The notes under the pieces: model-generated | Seen by the model: only the letters and a program-made list of their open reading frames with translations | The model's database searches: none | What the model was told of the DNA's origin: nothing | Shown here: one piece after another, positions 1 to 7,363 of the stretch | How positions within the stretch are numbered: the stretch's first letter is position 1 | How the letters are laid out: the number at the start of each line of letters is the position of its first letter | Translations under genes and position numbers: made by a program | NCBI RefSeq assembly: GCF_900101955.1 | Contig: NZ_FNAQ01000015.1 | Location: 4,423 to 57,817 of the forward strand | Direction of reading: 5' to 3' | Length of the DNA stretch: 53,395 nt | DNA from: Desulfuromonas thiophila | GTDB lineage: Bacteria > Desulfobacterota > Desulfuromonadia > Desulfuromonadales > Desulfuromonadaceae

Positions 1-446
1 AATGAACCAGATAACACCCCCGTTTGTTGCCATTGTTCGACCTTGCTTTTTAATGCCTGATATTGTGCAGACTGGTCGGGAATCCCGTGTAAAAGGATGC
101 CTCCATCTGCCACAATATCGTTTAAATCGGTAATTTCAGTCCCTCTGACAGCAAGATAACGTTTCCCATCAGCAATGCTCTCAAAGACCGTGGCCGACAA
201 TCCCGTCGGATTGAGAAATGTCTGTTCCTGACCGAACTCATCTGTGTAGGTTTCTTCGACCTTGCCATCGTATTGGTCAATGACTCGCCAGTTCGTTGTA
301 AAGGTTTCAGCTTGTTTCTGGGACATGCCATCACCATTGTCCTTTAAGGCATCGGTATAATCCTTGCCAGAGATCTCAAAATAAAGAGTTGCGTACGATG
401 CAAGTGCTAATTCAGCTTGTTGGAAATAATCAGTTGTGGTGCTCAT
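1..446 (-). CDS. Lipase-like alpha/beta hydrolase, N-terminal part (runs off the window)
   Basis: The minus-strand frame is open from an ATG at 446 to the window edge, giving about 148 residues without the C-terminus. The protein begins MSTTTDYFQQAELALASYA and contains GLSATVF and an AVRGTE block. It matches, block for block, the N-terminal half of the hydrolase at 1010-2173 (SGFSATLF, ACRGTE), so the two are paralogues. By homology this half precedes a GHSLGG serine-hydrolase motif that lies outside the window. The start is set by a GGGGG ribosome-binding site inside the end of the preceding gene, whose stop codon directly abuts this ATG. The substrate is unknown; many relatives are long secreted RTX-type lipases, so the full protein could be much longer. 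Confidence 0.75.
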   Translation of the reverse strand, partial: MSTTTDYFQQAELALASYATLYFEISGKDYTDALKDNGDGMSQKQAETFTTNWRVIDQYDGKVEETYTDEFGQEQTFLNPTGLSATVFESIADGKRYLAVRGTEITDLNDIVADGGILLHGIPDQSAQYQALKSKVEQWQQTGVLSGS

Positions 447-1013
447 TTATTTACCCCCTTTAGTAAAAATAGATTTTTCAAAACTTGGTGACCTTGTTAT
501 ATCTGAGCATGAAAAACTCGACCCGTGCCAGGGGCCCGGTAAATCGCCTCCGCCTCGGCCATAGCGGATATATTCGCCCAAAACCTTACCGTCACTGCGA
601 CGGATAACTCGGGTTAGCGACCGTGTTACCTGTGGATCTTTTCGGTGGTAATATATAATGTCATCTTCATAAAAATACTCATCCGATGATTTTGCATCAG
701 ATTTATCCGGCAGTACCCAGTTTCTACCGGCATAGTATTCGTAAATCTCCGGCGTCAACTTCACCGTCTCATAAACCTTGACGCCTCCATCAATCGCGCA
801 CAGTTTTCGTACCTGGGCATCCCAGTACATCTTTTTTCCGGCAACCTCCCAGAAGGCCCCGCCAAACCAGAGCGAGAAAAGAAGAAGACCCGCAACAAGG
901 TGGAAAACCTTTCGTTTCGCCTCTTGCGGCTGCCATCTCCGCCAGGAGCGATAAATAACCCAGCCAACCAACAGCCAGACCCCGATCAAAGCCAGCAGGT
1001 ATAATCCGCTCAT
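447..1013 (-). CDS. Small membrane-anchored protein paired with lipase-like hydrolase
   Basis: A protein of 188 residues with two predicted N-terminal membrane segments (about residues 4-22 and 36-56) separated by a short basic loop (YRSWRRW), then a soluble domain of about 130 residues. No catalytic motif is seen. I start at the ATG at 1013 rather than the upstream GTG because GGAGGT sits seven bases before it and the ATG overlaps the stop of the upstream hydrolase as ATGA. It resembles the protein at 2170-2751 in size, topology and in a WVYKT/KVYET-like segment after the second helix. The alternation with hydrolase genes suggests an immunity, anchor or chaperone partner; this is inference only. 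I do not recognise the family. Confidence 0.7.
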   Translation of the reverse strand: MSGLYLLALIGVWLLVGWVIYRSWRRWQPQEAKRKVFHLVAGLLLFSLWFGGAFWEVAGKKMYWDAQVRKLCAIDGGVKVYETVKLTPEIYEYYAGRNWVLPDKSDAKSSDEYFYEDDIIYYHRKDPQVTRSLTRVIRRSDGKVLGEYIRYGRGGGDLPGPWHGSSFSCSDITRSPSFEKSIFTKGGK

Positions 1014-2173
1014 GCCGCAGACCTCCACCCGCGCGGGTTAAACCCAGTGACGAACAATTTTCCCAATGCTGATACTGCTGATTCGAGGGTATGGTCGGCT
1101 TTGTTTGCGGAGATCTCCAGCAGGCTGGTGATGGTACTGAGGGTCAGGGATGCGTCGACTTGCGAGAACAGGTCGAAGACGGCGAGAGAATCGGTCATCT
1201 GTCCCTTGCCATGACCGAAGGTCTGGCTAGGCCCCCAACGCTCGATGAATACTTCATCATGGGCGCCTTGCTGCACCAGCCCCAGATAATTATCCATGGT
1301 GACGAACTCAGGCCCGGCAGAGCCGTAGAGGTTCTGAATTTTCGATGCATCAAAATCCTCGTTGCCCTCAAGTATTCCGAAAAGATTGGCAATATTGAGT
1401 TGTGCGTTGCCACTCAGGCCGGGGGTCAGACCTGTCGCAAACCCGGCTCCGTTAATCGTAATGGCTTCCGCTCCAAGACCTGGAAAAAGCCGTGTAAATG
1501 CAGCGGCAAGATGTCCACCGAGACTGTGCCCGGTGACCGACAAACTTTCCGATCCGGTCAGCTTGCCAAGGCCCTGAGCCCGCTCGTCATTAAAAACCGT
1601 GGTGGAATCAGCAAACTGAATCCGGTAAACAACACCGCCGGGTTCGTCGATGACGATATCCGACCTGGAACGTAATTCTTCAAGGTAATCGATAAGAGCC
1701 TGGCCGGACAAACCTCTTAAATTATCAGATTCAGCCTCCTGACGTTCCAGATAAGCAGCCTGATAGACCCCTTTATTCGCCGTATGCAGCCTTATCCAGT
1801 CGTTATACATATCGACAATCTGTTTGATAGCCAGGCCGTCGGTTACGATGTCGCCGTAATCAGCCGACCATAAATCATCTGAAAAGGCTCCCTCGGTCCC
1901 TCGACAGGCGTAGATATATTCGTTGGTGTCTTTGTTGCGGAACAGGGTGGCGGAAAAACCGCTTTCAGGAGTGTTCTTTTGATGAGATATGACCTGCCAG
2001 TGATCGACAAAATCTGCAGCTTGGGTGGCGGAGAAAGAGCCGTGGTTTACATCGGTATTTTGAAGTGCAAGTCGAACTTTTTCATCAGAATAAACATTAT
2101 TCAGCTTGTCGAACAAAATATAACTTGCTTCTGCCAAAGTAGCCAGATCATAATATTTTTTCACGTCACTCAT
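1010..2173 (-). CDS. Lipase-like alpha/beta hydrolase (GHSLGG serine hydrolase)
   Basis: A protein of 387 residues. The nucleophile elbow GHSLGG lies at residues 215-220, with Ser217 the expected catalytic serine, and an FGHGKGQMTDSL block around His321 resembles the catalytic-histidine region of class-3/Mbeg1-like lipases. There is no signal peptide; relatives are often exported by type I systems through C-terminal RTX repeats, which are absent here, so this copy may be a short form. It is coupled at both ends by ATGA overlaps: the upstream membrane-protein gene stops at 2170 and the next membrane-protein gene starts at 1013. GGAGGT precedes the start. Substrate and location are not shown by the sequence. 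Confidence 0.8.
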   Translation of the reverse strand: MSDVKKYYDLATLAEASYILFDKLNNVYSDEKVRLALQNTDVNHGSFSATQAADFVDHWQVISHQKNTPESGFSATLFRNKDTNEYIYACRGTEGAFSDDLWSADYGDIVTDGLAIKQIVDMYNDWIRLHTANKGVYQAAYLERQEAESDNLRGLSGQALIDYLEELRSRSDIVIDEPGGVVYRIQFADSTTVFNDERAQGLGKLTGSESLSVTGHSLGGHLAAAFTRLFPGLGAEAITINGAGFATGLTPGLSGNAQLNIANLFGILEGNEDFDASKIQNLYGSAGPEFVTMDNYLGLVQQGAHDEVFIERWGPSQTFGHGKGQMTDSLAVFDLFSQVDASLTLSTITSLLEISANKADHTLESAVSALGKLFVTGFNPRGWRSAA

Positions 2174-2751
2174 TTTATGTACCTCCCAATTTGTTTAAAA
2201 TTGTCCTGTAATTCACCAAATTCTTTAGATTTCGGTACAAAAGGTCCCATTGAAGTCCAAAATTTTATTAGCTCCATCCCGTCCTTGTAACCAGCACGGA
2301 CGCTTACGCGCTTAACAACAACTTCATTTTTCTCTACATCAACAATGGTTTCCACTGTACGTCGTACTGGCAAAAATGGGGTCGCTAGAGTCTCGATTTC
2401 CCAAATAAATCGCTCGTTAACTTTGAATCCCCACGAATCATCTGAGTTGTTGAACTGTGGGGATAATTCCCGCCACGTCAGCGTCTCCGCCACCCCCGGA
2501 TTCTCCGTCTTCCACTGCTCCGGCGTCTTATAAACCCAGAATCCCGCTTTGGTGGCGCAGTAGTATTTATACAGGGCATAGGTTGGAATAAAATCCCAGA
2601 ACACCAAGTGATACATCACCAAAGCGGCGACGAATCCCCAAAGTACAGGCCGTCGTCCGCGTTTTTTTGCCCAACGCACCACCAGCCGGATCACCCCGAT
2701 TGAAATGATCAGGTAAACGACTGCAGCAGCAATAAAAAGTAATCCGATCAT
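2170..2751 (-). CDS. Small membrane-anchored protein, first gene of the lipase cluster
   Basis: A protein of 193 residues with two N-terminal hydrophobic helices (about residues 2-21 and 35-55, split by a basic RWAKKRGRR loop) and a soluble C-terminal domain. The start at 2751 is chosen because GGAGAGG lies just upstream; a longer frame to 2784 lacks a site. It overlaps the hydrolase start by ATGA, so the two should be translated together. It has the same layout as the protein at 447-1013, giving a membrane protein-hydrolase-membrane protein-hydrolase order. The family is not recognised. A role as immunity or membrane partner of the hydrolase is inference. Confidence 0.65.
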   Translation of the reverse strand: MIGLLFIAAAVVYLIISIGVIRLVVRWAKKRGRRPVLWGFVAALVMYHLVFWDFIPTYALYKYYCATKAGFWVYKTPEQWKTENPGVAETLTWRELSPQFNNSDDSWGFKVNERFIWEIETLATPFLPVRRTVETIVDVEKNEVVVKRVSVRAGYKDGMELIKFWTSMGPFVPKSKEFGELQDNFKQIGRYIK

Positions 2752-2766
2752 GAACCTCTCCTTCAG

Positions 2767-2780
2767 GCGGCTTGCCGCCA
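2767..2780. repeat. REP-like palindrome GGCGGCTTGCCGCC
   Basis: A perfect GC-rich palindrome (GGCGGC, TT, GCCGCC) sits in A/T-richer DNA just upstream of the lipase cluster. A related segment (GCGGCTTGCC) occurs near 2931-2940. Short GC palindromes beside a REP-associated transposase remnant fit a decayed REP unit, but two copies in one window do not prove it. Confidence 0.35.
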
Positions 2781-2862
2781 ACATGGTTGCGGATATTCAT
2801 AAAAAGCGTAGGTTTGATACCCATAACCCCACAGGGGTCGCGTCTACACATTTCACACATTG

Positions 2863-3184
2863 AGCTGACTCCTTAACGTCTCTACGATGGCCCGCAATGA
2901 TGTGTCCTTTTCCAGCTTTACTCCGAAGCGGCGGCTTGCCTCAGAGATGCCCGACTCTCCAATATTGAAGTGGTTTCCCAAGTTCCGCAGTCACGATCCA
3001 CTGTAGCGATGACATAGATACAGGCTGACTTGGCGGGCTCGCTTTTCATCATTCTGAATGGCTGCCTTGACCTTGCTGATGATGTCTTCTACTGTCGGAC
3101 GTGTTTTCAGTTTGTTCAACGCCGGGATATCTCGACCTATCTCTTTTCCCCTCAGGTGCAGCGCTGTAATTTCTTCTACAAGTA
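2863..3184 (-). pseudogene. Remnant of a REP-associated tyrosine transposase (Y1_Tnp/RAYT), C-terminal part
   Basis: Reading the minus strand leftwards from about 3184, one frame gives a region with GKEIGRDIPALNKLK and RPTVEDIISKV, then DEKRARQVSLYLCHRYSG, an in-frame TGA stop at 2991-2993, and continues in the same frame with NHFNIGESGISEASRRFG to a stop at 2863. This is the DnaA-C-like, HTH-bearing tail found in IS200-like REP-associated transposases (basis: recognition of the family pattern, not a search). The N-terminal catalytic Y1 domain with its HUH motif is absent. The internal stop and missing front end mark it as a dead fragment and support mobile-element activity at this locus. Confidence 0.6.
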
Positions 3185-3313
3185 GGCCAGAATGTTGGTG
3201 ATGATGATGTCGTGGGTCAGAAACAACAGCGCAATCGCAAGCAGCAACAGTTCGGACCACAAAATCCTCTTTTTTGTTGTTTTCTTGTCAGAATGCGGCG
3301 CTGACGGATTCAT
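3176..3313 (-). CDS. Possible 45-residue single-span membrane peptide
   Basis: An open frame from ATG at 3313 to TAG at 3176 encodes 45 residues: a short basic N-terminus (DKKTTKKR) followed by one strongly hydrophobic stretch (WSELLLLAIALLFL) and a short tail. The layout is that of a small membrane peptide with an N-in orientation. The ribosome-binding site is weak (AGGTG). It overlaps the edge of the transposase remnant by a few bases. It could be a genuine small protein, a leader or toxin-like peptide, or chance. Confidence 0.3.
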   Translation of the reverse strand: MNPSAPHSDKKTTKKRILWSELLLLAIALLFLTHDIIITNILAYL

Positions 3314-3556
3314 GCGGACACCTGCTGTCGGGATTATTTGTCAGCATCTTCTTATAAATTTTATAAATTAGACTATTCATTTTTACAAAAAACAGAAATT
3401 TTTCAAATATTATAATTTTATATCTGATAGTCTTTTTTATTACTCAATATGGTTTTTAGTGGTTGTCAGGCAATAATTAATTTCCTGCCATTCTGTGACA
3501 TCGAATATGACCAGCAAGGGCAGGGCTGTCGTGAATAAGCCTTGGGGAGCTCAAAC
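3314..3556. other. AT-rich gene-free segment at the island edge
   Basis: No gene is visible. Bases 3340-3480 are extremely A/T-rich (runs such as TTATAAATTTTATAAATT) compared with the GC-rich DNA that starts at the MFS gene. The contrast marks the boundary between the lipase/transposase region and core-like DNA. No clear promoter for the MFS gene could be chosen among the many A/T-rich hexamers. Confidence 0.6.
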
Positions 3557-4816
3557 ATGATGTATTCGTTGCGCCGGAGCAGTGGGGGGCCGCCCTGCCA
3601 TCGTCGGCGTTCCTTTTCCGCTATGGCGATCTGTTATTTTCTCGGTGCCGGTAACGACAATCTGTTCAAACAGGCGGCGTTGCTGGTGGCGGTGAGTCAG
3701 GGGCTGACCCAGCTGCAGGGCTGGGCCACGTTGCTGTTTGCCCTGCCGTTTCTGCTGTTTTCCGCCGCTGGCGGCTGGCTGGCCGACCGTTATGACAAAC
3801 AGCGGGTGATTTTGGCGGTGAAGATACTGGAATTGTTGCTGGTCGGTGTTGGTGGGCTGGGTCTGCTGTGGCAGGATTGGCGCCTGATTCTGGCCATGGT
3901 GTTCGCGTTGGCGTTGCAGTCGGCGCTGTTCGGGCCGGCGCTCAATGGTGCGGTGCCAGAGCTCTACCCGGCGCGGCAGCTGGTGCGCGCCAATGCCCGG
4001 CTCAAGCTGGTGTCGACCCTGGCGATTCTGTTGGGGATCGCCCTGGCGGGGGTGCTGCTCGATGCCGGCGGTGGGCCGCTGGTGCGGGAGGGTCGCCGGC
4101 TGGTGGCGCTGACGGCGGCGGGCTTTTCGGGACTGGGTATCTGCGCCGCTCTGGTCATTGCGCCCTTTGGTGCCCGCCGTACCCCGCGATCCTTTCCCTG
4201 GCTGGGGCCCTGGCGTTCGCTGCAGGATCTGTGGCAACTGCGCCACGATCCGCTGCTGGCTTTGGCCCTGGCCGGCAGTGCGTTTTTTTATTTTCTGGCT
4301 TCGCTGGTGGTGCTGCAGCTCAACAGTCTGGGGGTGCAGCAACTGGGGCTGTCGGCCCGCCATACCAGTCTGCTCAGTGTGGCGCTGATGCTGGGTATCT
4401 GCGCCGGCGCTTTTCTGGCCGCCCGCCTGACGAGCGTGACGCGCTGGCGCTTCGTGCTGGTACCGGCCCTGCTGGGGCTGACGCTGGGGCTGGCGCTGGT
4501 GGGCAGCGCGGCGTTGCTGGCGCCGGACTGGCAACAGTGGCTGTTGTTGCCGGCGCTGGTGATGAGTGGCGCCTGTGGTGGGCTGTTTCTGATTCCGCAG
4601 GCCAGCTTTCTGCAGGCCCGGCCGGCGGCCGATGCCCGTGGCCAGGTGATCGCGGCGGCCAATTTCTGCGCTTTTGGCGGTATCCTGTTTTCCGGTCAGC
4701 TGTTTAATGGTCTGGCGCTGGTTATGACGCCGGGGCAGGGCTTGCAGTGCTCGGCGTTGCTGACGTTGCTGGCGGCCGGCGGTCTGGCGGGGCTGCTGCG
4801 TCGTCTGGCCGATTGA
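3557..4816 (+). CDS. MFS transporter, LplT-like (lysophospholipid transporter family)
   Basis: A protein of 419 residues with about 12 predicted transmembrane helices. The N-terminal GAGNDNLFKQA motif, the GGWLADRYDKQ loop after helix 2 (around residues 71-82) and the ALFGPALNGAVPELYPARQL segment are typical of the LplT/Aas-associated branch of the major facilitator superfamily, which flips lysophospholipids inward in enterobacteria. No acyltransferase domain is fused and none lies next to it, so the substrate is not proven. ATG at 3557 is preferred because GGGGAG lies seven bases upstream; ATG at 3560 is also possible. Its stop directly abuts the stop of the convergent gloB. Confidence 0.75.
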   Translation: MMYSLRRSSGGPPCHRRRSFSAMAICYFLGAGNDNLFKQAALLVAVSQGLTQLQGWATLLFALPFLLFSAAGGWLADRYDKQRVILAVKILELLLVGVGGLGLLWQDWRLILAMVFALALQSALFGPALNGAVPELYPARQLVRANARLKLVSTLAILLGIALAGVLLDAGGGPLVREGRRLVALTAAGFSGLGICAALVIAPFGARRTPRSFPWLGPWRSLQDLWQLRHDPLLALALAGSAFFYFLASLVVLQLNSLGVQQLGLSARHTSLLSVALMLGICAGAFLAARLTSVTRWRFVLVPALLGLTLGLALVGSAALLAPDWQQWLLLPALVMSGACGGLFLIPQASFLQARPAADARGQVIAAANFCAFGGILFSGQLFNGLALVMTPGQGLQCSALLTLLAAGGLAGLLRRLAD

Positions 4817-5569
4817 TCAGGCCTGATCCTTGGCCAGGCGCAGGCGGCGGAAGACCTCGACCGGTGCGGCGGCCGGGCAGCCGAGGACTTGGGCCAGGGC
4901 GGCCTGGTGACAGCGTAGGAAGGGGTTGGCACGCCGTTCGTCGCCAAGCTGGGCCGGCACGCTGGGCTGGCCCTGCCGCTGGCGTTCTTCATAGTGCTGC
5001 AGCTGGTGGCGGATTTCGCGGCAGTCGGGCAGCAGGCGGGAGGCAAAACGGTAGTTGTCGAGGGCGTAGTCGTGACCGCAGTACAGCTGGCAATGGTCGG
5101 GCAGGGTGTTGAATTGCTGCAGCGACTGGTAGAGTTGCGCGGCGCTGCCCTCGAACAGGCGGCCGCAGCCGCCGATAAACAGACAGTCGCCACTGAACAG
5201 GGCCGGCGTTTCGACCCCGTCGGTCAGCAGGTAACAGCAGTCGCCGCGGGTGTGACCCGGCGTGAACAGTACCCGGAAGGGCAGGGCGGCGTCCTGTGCC
5301 GTTGTTGTCAGCTCGGTCGTCAGGCCGGGAATGCGCTGATCGGCACCGAAGATGGGACAACCGCTGGCCTGCTGCAGGCTCAGGTTGGCGCCGCAGTGGT
5401 CGGCATGGGCGTGACTGTTGAGGATTGCGACCAGTTGCAGCCGTTCCCGCTGCAAAAGCTGCAGCACAGGTTGGGCTTCGGCTGGGTCGATGCACCAGAC
5501 CTGCTGGCCGGATTGGATCAAATAGCTGTAATTGTCCTGCCGTTGACGTAGAATCCGAATCCTGAACAT
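4817..5569 (-). CDS. gloB: Hydroxyacylglutathione hydrolase (glyoxalase II)
   Basis: A protein of 250 residues of the metallo-beta-lactamase fold. The metal motif HAHADH lies at residues 53-58, with further metal ligands in TPGHTRGD, FSGDCLF and YCGHDYA, and the C-terminal domain has the NPFLR element used for substrate binding in glyoxalase II. It hydrolyses S-lactoylglutathione to lactate and glutathione in the cytoplasm, the second step of methylglyoxal removal; the thiol used here may differ if the host lacks glutathione. The start at 5569 (MFRIRIL) has a GGGA upstream; an ATG at 5590 lacks any site. It converges on the MFS gene with no spacer and is divergent from the EFR1 gene. Confidence 0.88.
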   Translation of the reverse strand: MFRIRILRQRQDNYSYLIQSGQQVWCIDPAEAQPVLQLLQRERLQLVAILNSHAHADHCGANLSLQQASGCPIFGADQRIPGLTTELTTTAQDAALPFRVLFTPGHTRGDCCYLLTDGVETPALFSGDCLFIGGCGRLFEGSAAQLYQSLQQFNTLPDHCQLYCGHDYALDNYRFASRLLPDCREIRHQLQHYEERQRQGQPSVPAQLGDERRANPFLRCHQAALAQVLGCPAAAPVEVFRRLRLAKDQA

Positions 5570-5607
5570 GTGGTCCCGCTGTTTTCGCATCAAAAATGGA
5601 GGTTGAT

Positions 5608-6459
5608 ATGGCCGCAGATTCCCTGGTGCATTGCATCGCCTTTCTTTCGCCGGCCGGCACGACCCGCCGTTTGGCCCAGCCCCTGGCAGCCGCCCTGCGA
5701 CGGCGCAACGTCCCGGTGCAGAGCATTGATCTGGCCGGTCGCCAGACGCCGGCCTGCCTGGCGCCGGGCCCCTGCTGTCTCTGGCTCGGTTCGCCGGTCT
5801 ATGTCGATCATGCCCTGCCGCCGGTGCTCGATTTTGTCGCCACGCTGCCGCCGGGCGACCGTCATTACGCCGTGCCCTTCGTGACCTGGGGAGCGGTGTG
5901 CAGCGGCGTGGCCCTGCCGGAGATGGCCAGCGCACTGGCGGCCCGCGGTTGGCGCAGTCTGGCGGCGGCCAAGGTGCTGGCCGAGCATTCTTCCCTGTGG
6001 CGCAGCACCGCGCCCCTGGCCCAGGGGCATCCGGACGCGGCCGATCTGGCGCTGATGGAGCAGCTGGTTGACGCCGTGCTGGAGCGGCTGGAGCAGGCCC
6101 GGCTGGCCGGGGCTGAACCGCCGTTGCTGGCACTGGACAGACTGCATTATCTGCCGGCGGAGGTGGAGCAGCACAGCTGGAGTAAAAGTCTGCAGGCCGC
6201 CAAACAGCTGCTTGGCCCGCATCAGCCACGTCATGACCGCTGTATCCGCTGTGGTGGCTGCGTGCTGAGTTGCCCGGTGGGGGCGCTCGACTGGCAGGGG
6301 GACTATCCGCAGGCCAATGACCGCTGTATCCGCTGCCATCAGTGCACCCGCATCTGCCCCCAGCAGGCCTTTCCCTACGATGCTGCCGCCATGGAGCAGC
6401 GTATCCGCGGTTTTGCCGCCGCCAGCCCCGAGGTTAAACAGAGCGCCCTGTATCTGTGA
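5608..6459 (+). CDS. EFR1-type flavodoxin-like/2[4Fe-4S] ferredoxin protein
   Basis: A protein of 283 residues. The first 160 or so form a flavodoxin-like domain (LSPAGTTRRLA phosphate loop, LGSPVYVDHALPPVL). The C-terminus is a bacterial ferredoxin domain with two CxxCxxCxxxC clusters (Cys212/215/218/222 and Cys240/243/246/250), each binding one [4Fe-4S] centre. This architecture is the EFR1 family found in anaerobes; it should carry electrons in the cytoplasm, but the partner is unknown. ATG 5608 is chosen because GGAGG lies five bases before it; ATG 5596 overlaps that site. It ends 19 bases from the convergent aguB. Confidence 0.82.
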   Translation: MAADSLVHCIAFLSPAGTTRRLAQPLAAALRRRNVPVQSIDLAGRQTPACLAPGPCCLWLGSPVYVDHALPPVLDFVATLPPGDRHYAVPFVTWGAVCSGVALPEMASALAARGWRSLAAAKVLAEHSSLWRSTAPLAQGHPDAADLALMEQLVDAVLERLEQARLAGAEPPLLALDRLHYLPAEVEQHSWSKSLQAAKQLLGPHQPRHDRCIRCGGCVLSCPVGALDWQGDYPQANDRCIRCHQCTRICPQQAFPYDAAAMEQRIRGFAAASPEVKQSALYL

Positions 6460-6478
6460 CCCGTTGCGAAAAAAAGGG

Positions 6479-7363
6479 TCAGCGGCGGTAGCGACAGTTC
6501 AACTCGCCGTAGGCGTCGATGCGGCGGTCGCGAAGATAGGGCCAGATGCGCCGCACCGTTTCGCTGCGGTGCCGGTCGATGTCGGCCAGCAGCACCGTTT
6601 CGCTCTGGTCGTCGGCCTGGACGAGGATTTCGCCCTGTGGCCCGGCGACGAAACTGCCGCCCCAGAACTGGGCACCGGCGGTACGACCACTGGGGTCGGG
6701 CTCGAAACCGACGCGGTTGACGCTGATGACCGGCAGGCCGTTGGCGATGGCATGGCTGCGCTGGATGCAGATCCAGGCCTCGCGCTGGCGCTGCTGTTCG
6801 GCCGCCGTGTCGGCCGGATCGAAGCCGATGGCGGTGGGGTAGATGAGCAGTTCGGCGCCGGCCAGGGCCATCAGGCGGGCGGCTTCCGGGTACCACTGGT
6901 CCCAGCACACCAGTACACCGAGGCGGCCGACGCTGGTATCGATGGGCGTGAATCCCAGATCGCCCGGCGTGAAGTAGAACTTCTCATTGTAACCGGGATC
7001 GTCGGGAATGTGCATCTTGCGGTAGCGGCCGGCCTCGCGGCCGTCGCTGTCGAAAACAACGGCGGTGTTGTGGTACAGACCGGCGGCGCGTTTCTCGAAC
7101 AGTGAGCAGACCAGCACAATGGCATGGCGGCGTGCCAGCGTGGCGAAGAAATCGCTGGTCGGGCCGGGGATGGGTTCGGCCAGGTCGAACAGTTCGCAGC
7201 TCTGATGCTGGCAGAAATACAGGCTGGCGTGCAGTTCCTGCAACACCACCAGACGGGCGCCCTGGGCGGCGGCCTCGGCAATGGCGCGGGCACTGTGATC
7301 GAGATTGTCCTGCCGCGAGGCGCTGCAGCGTTGCTGAATCAGGGCGGTGCGCAGAGGGTTCAT
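6479..7363 (-). CDS. aguB: N-carbamoylputrescine amidase
   Basis: A protein of 294 residues of the nitrilase (carbon-nitrogen hydrolase) superfamily. The catalytic triad is visible as Glu43 (LQELH), Lys116 (RYRKMHIPDD) and Cys153 (VLVCWDQWYPEA). The DDPGYNEKFYFTPGD and HAIANGLPV blocks are those of the carbamoylputrescine amidase subgroup. It converts N-carbamoylputrescine to putrescine, CO2 and ammonia. Its ATG overlaps the stop of aguA (ATGA), so the two enzymes of the agmatine-to-putrescine route are translationally coupled. No arginine decarboxylase gene is in the window. Confidence 0.92.
   Translation of the reverse strand: MNPLRTALIQQRCSASRQDNLDHSARAIAEAAAQGARLVVLQELHASLYFCQHQSCELFDLAEPIPGPTSDFFATLARRHAIVLVCSLFEKRAAGLYHNTAVVFDSDGREAGRYRKMHIPDDPGYNEKFYFTPGDLGFTPIDTSVGRLGVLVCWDQWYPEAARLMALAGAELLIYPTAIGFDPADTAAEQQRQREAWICIQRSHAIANGLPVISVNRVGFEPDPSGRTAGAQFWGGSFVAGPQGEILVQADDQSETVLLADIDRHRSETVRRIWPYLRDRRIDAYGELNCRYRR

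Noticed and set aside
5570-6229. N-terminal extension of the gloB frame to 6229
   Set aside because: The extension overlaps the EFR1 gene on the other strand, is Pro/Ala/Arg-rich and lacks a ribosome-binding site; glyoxalase II starts naturally at MFRIRIL.
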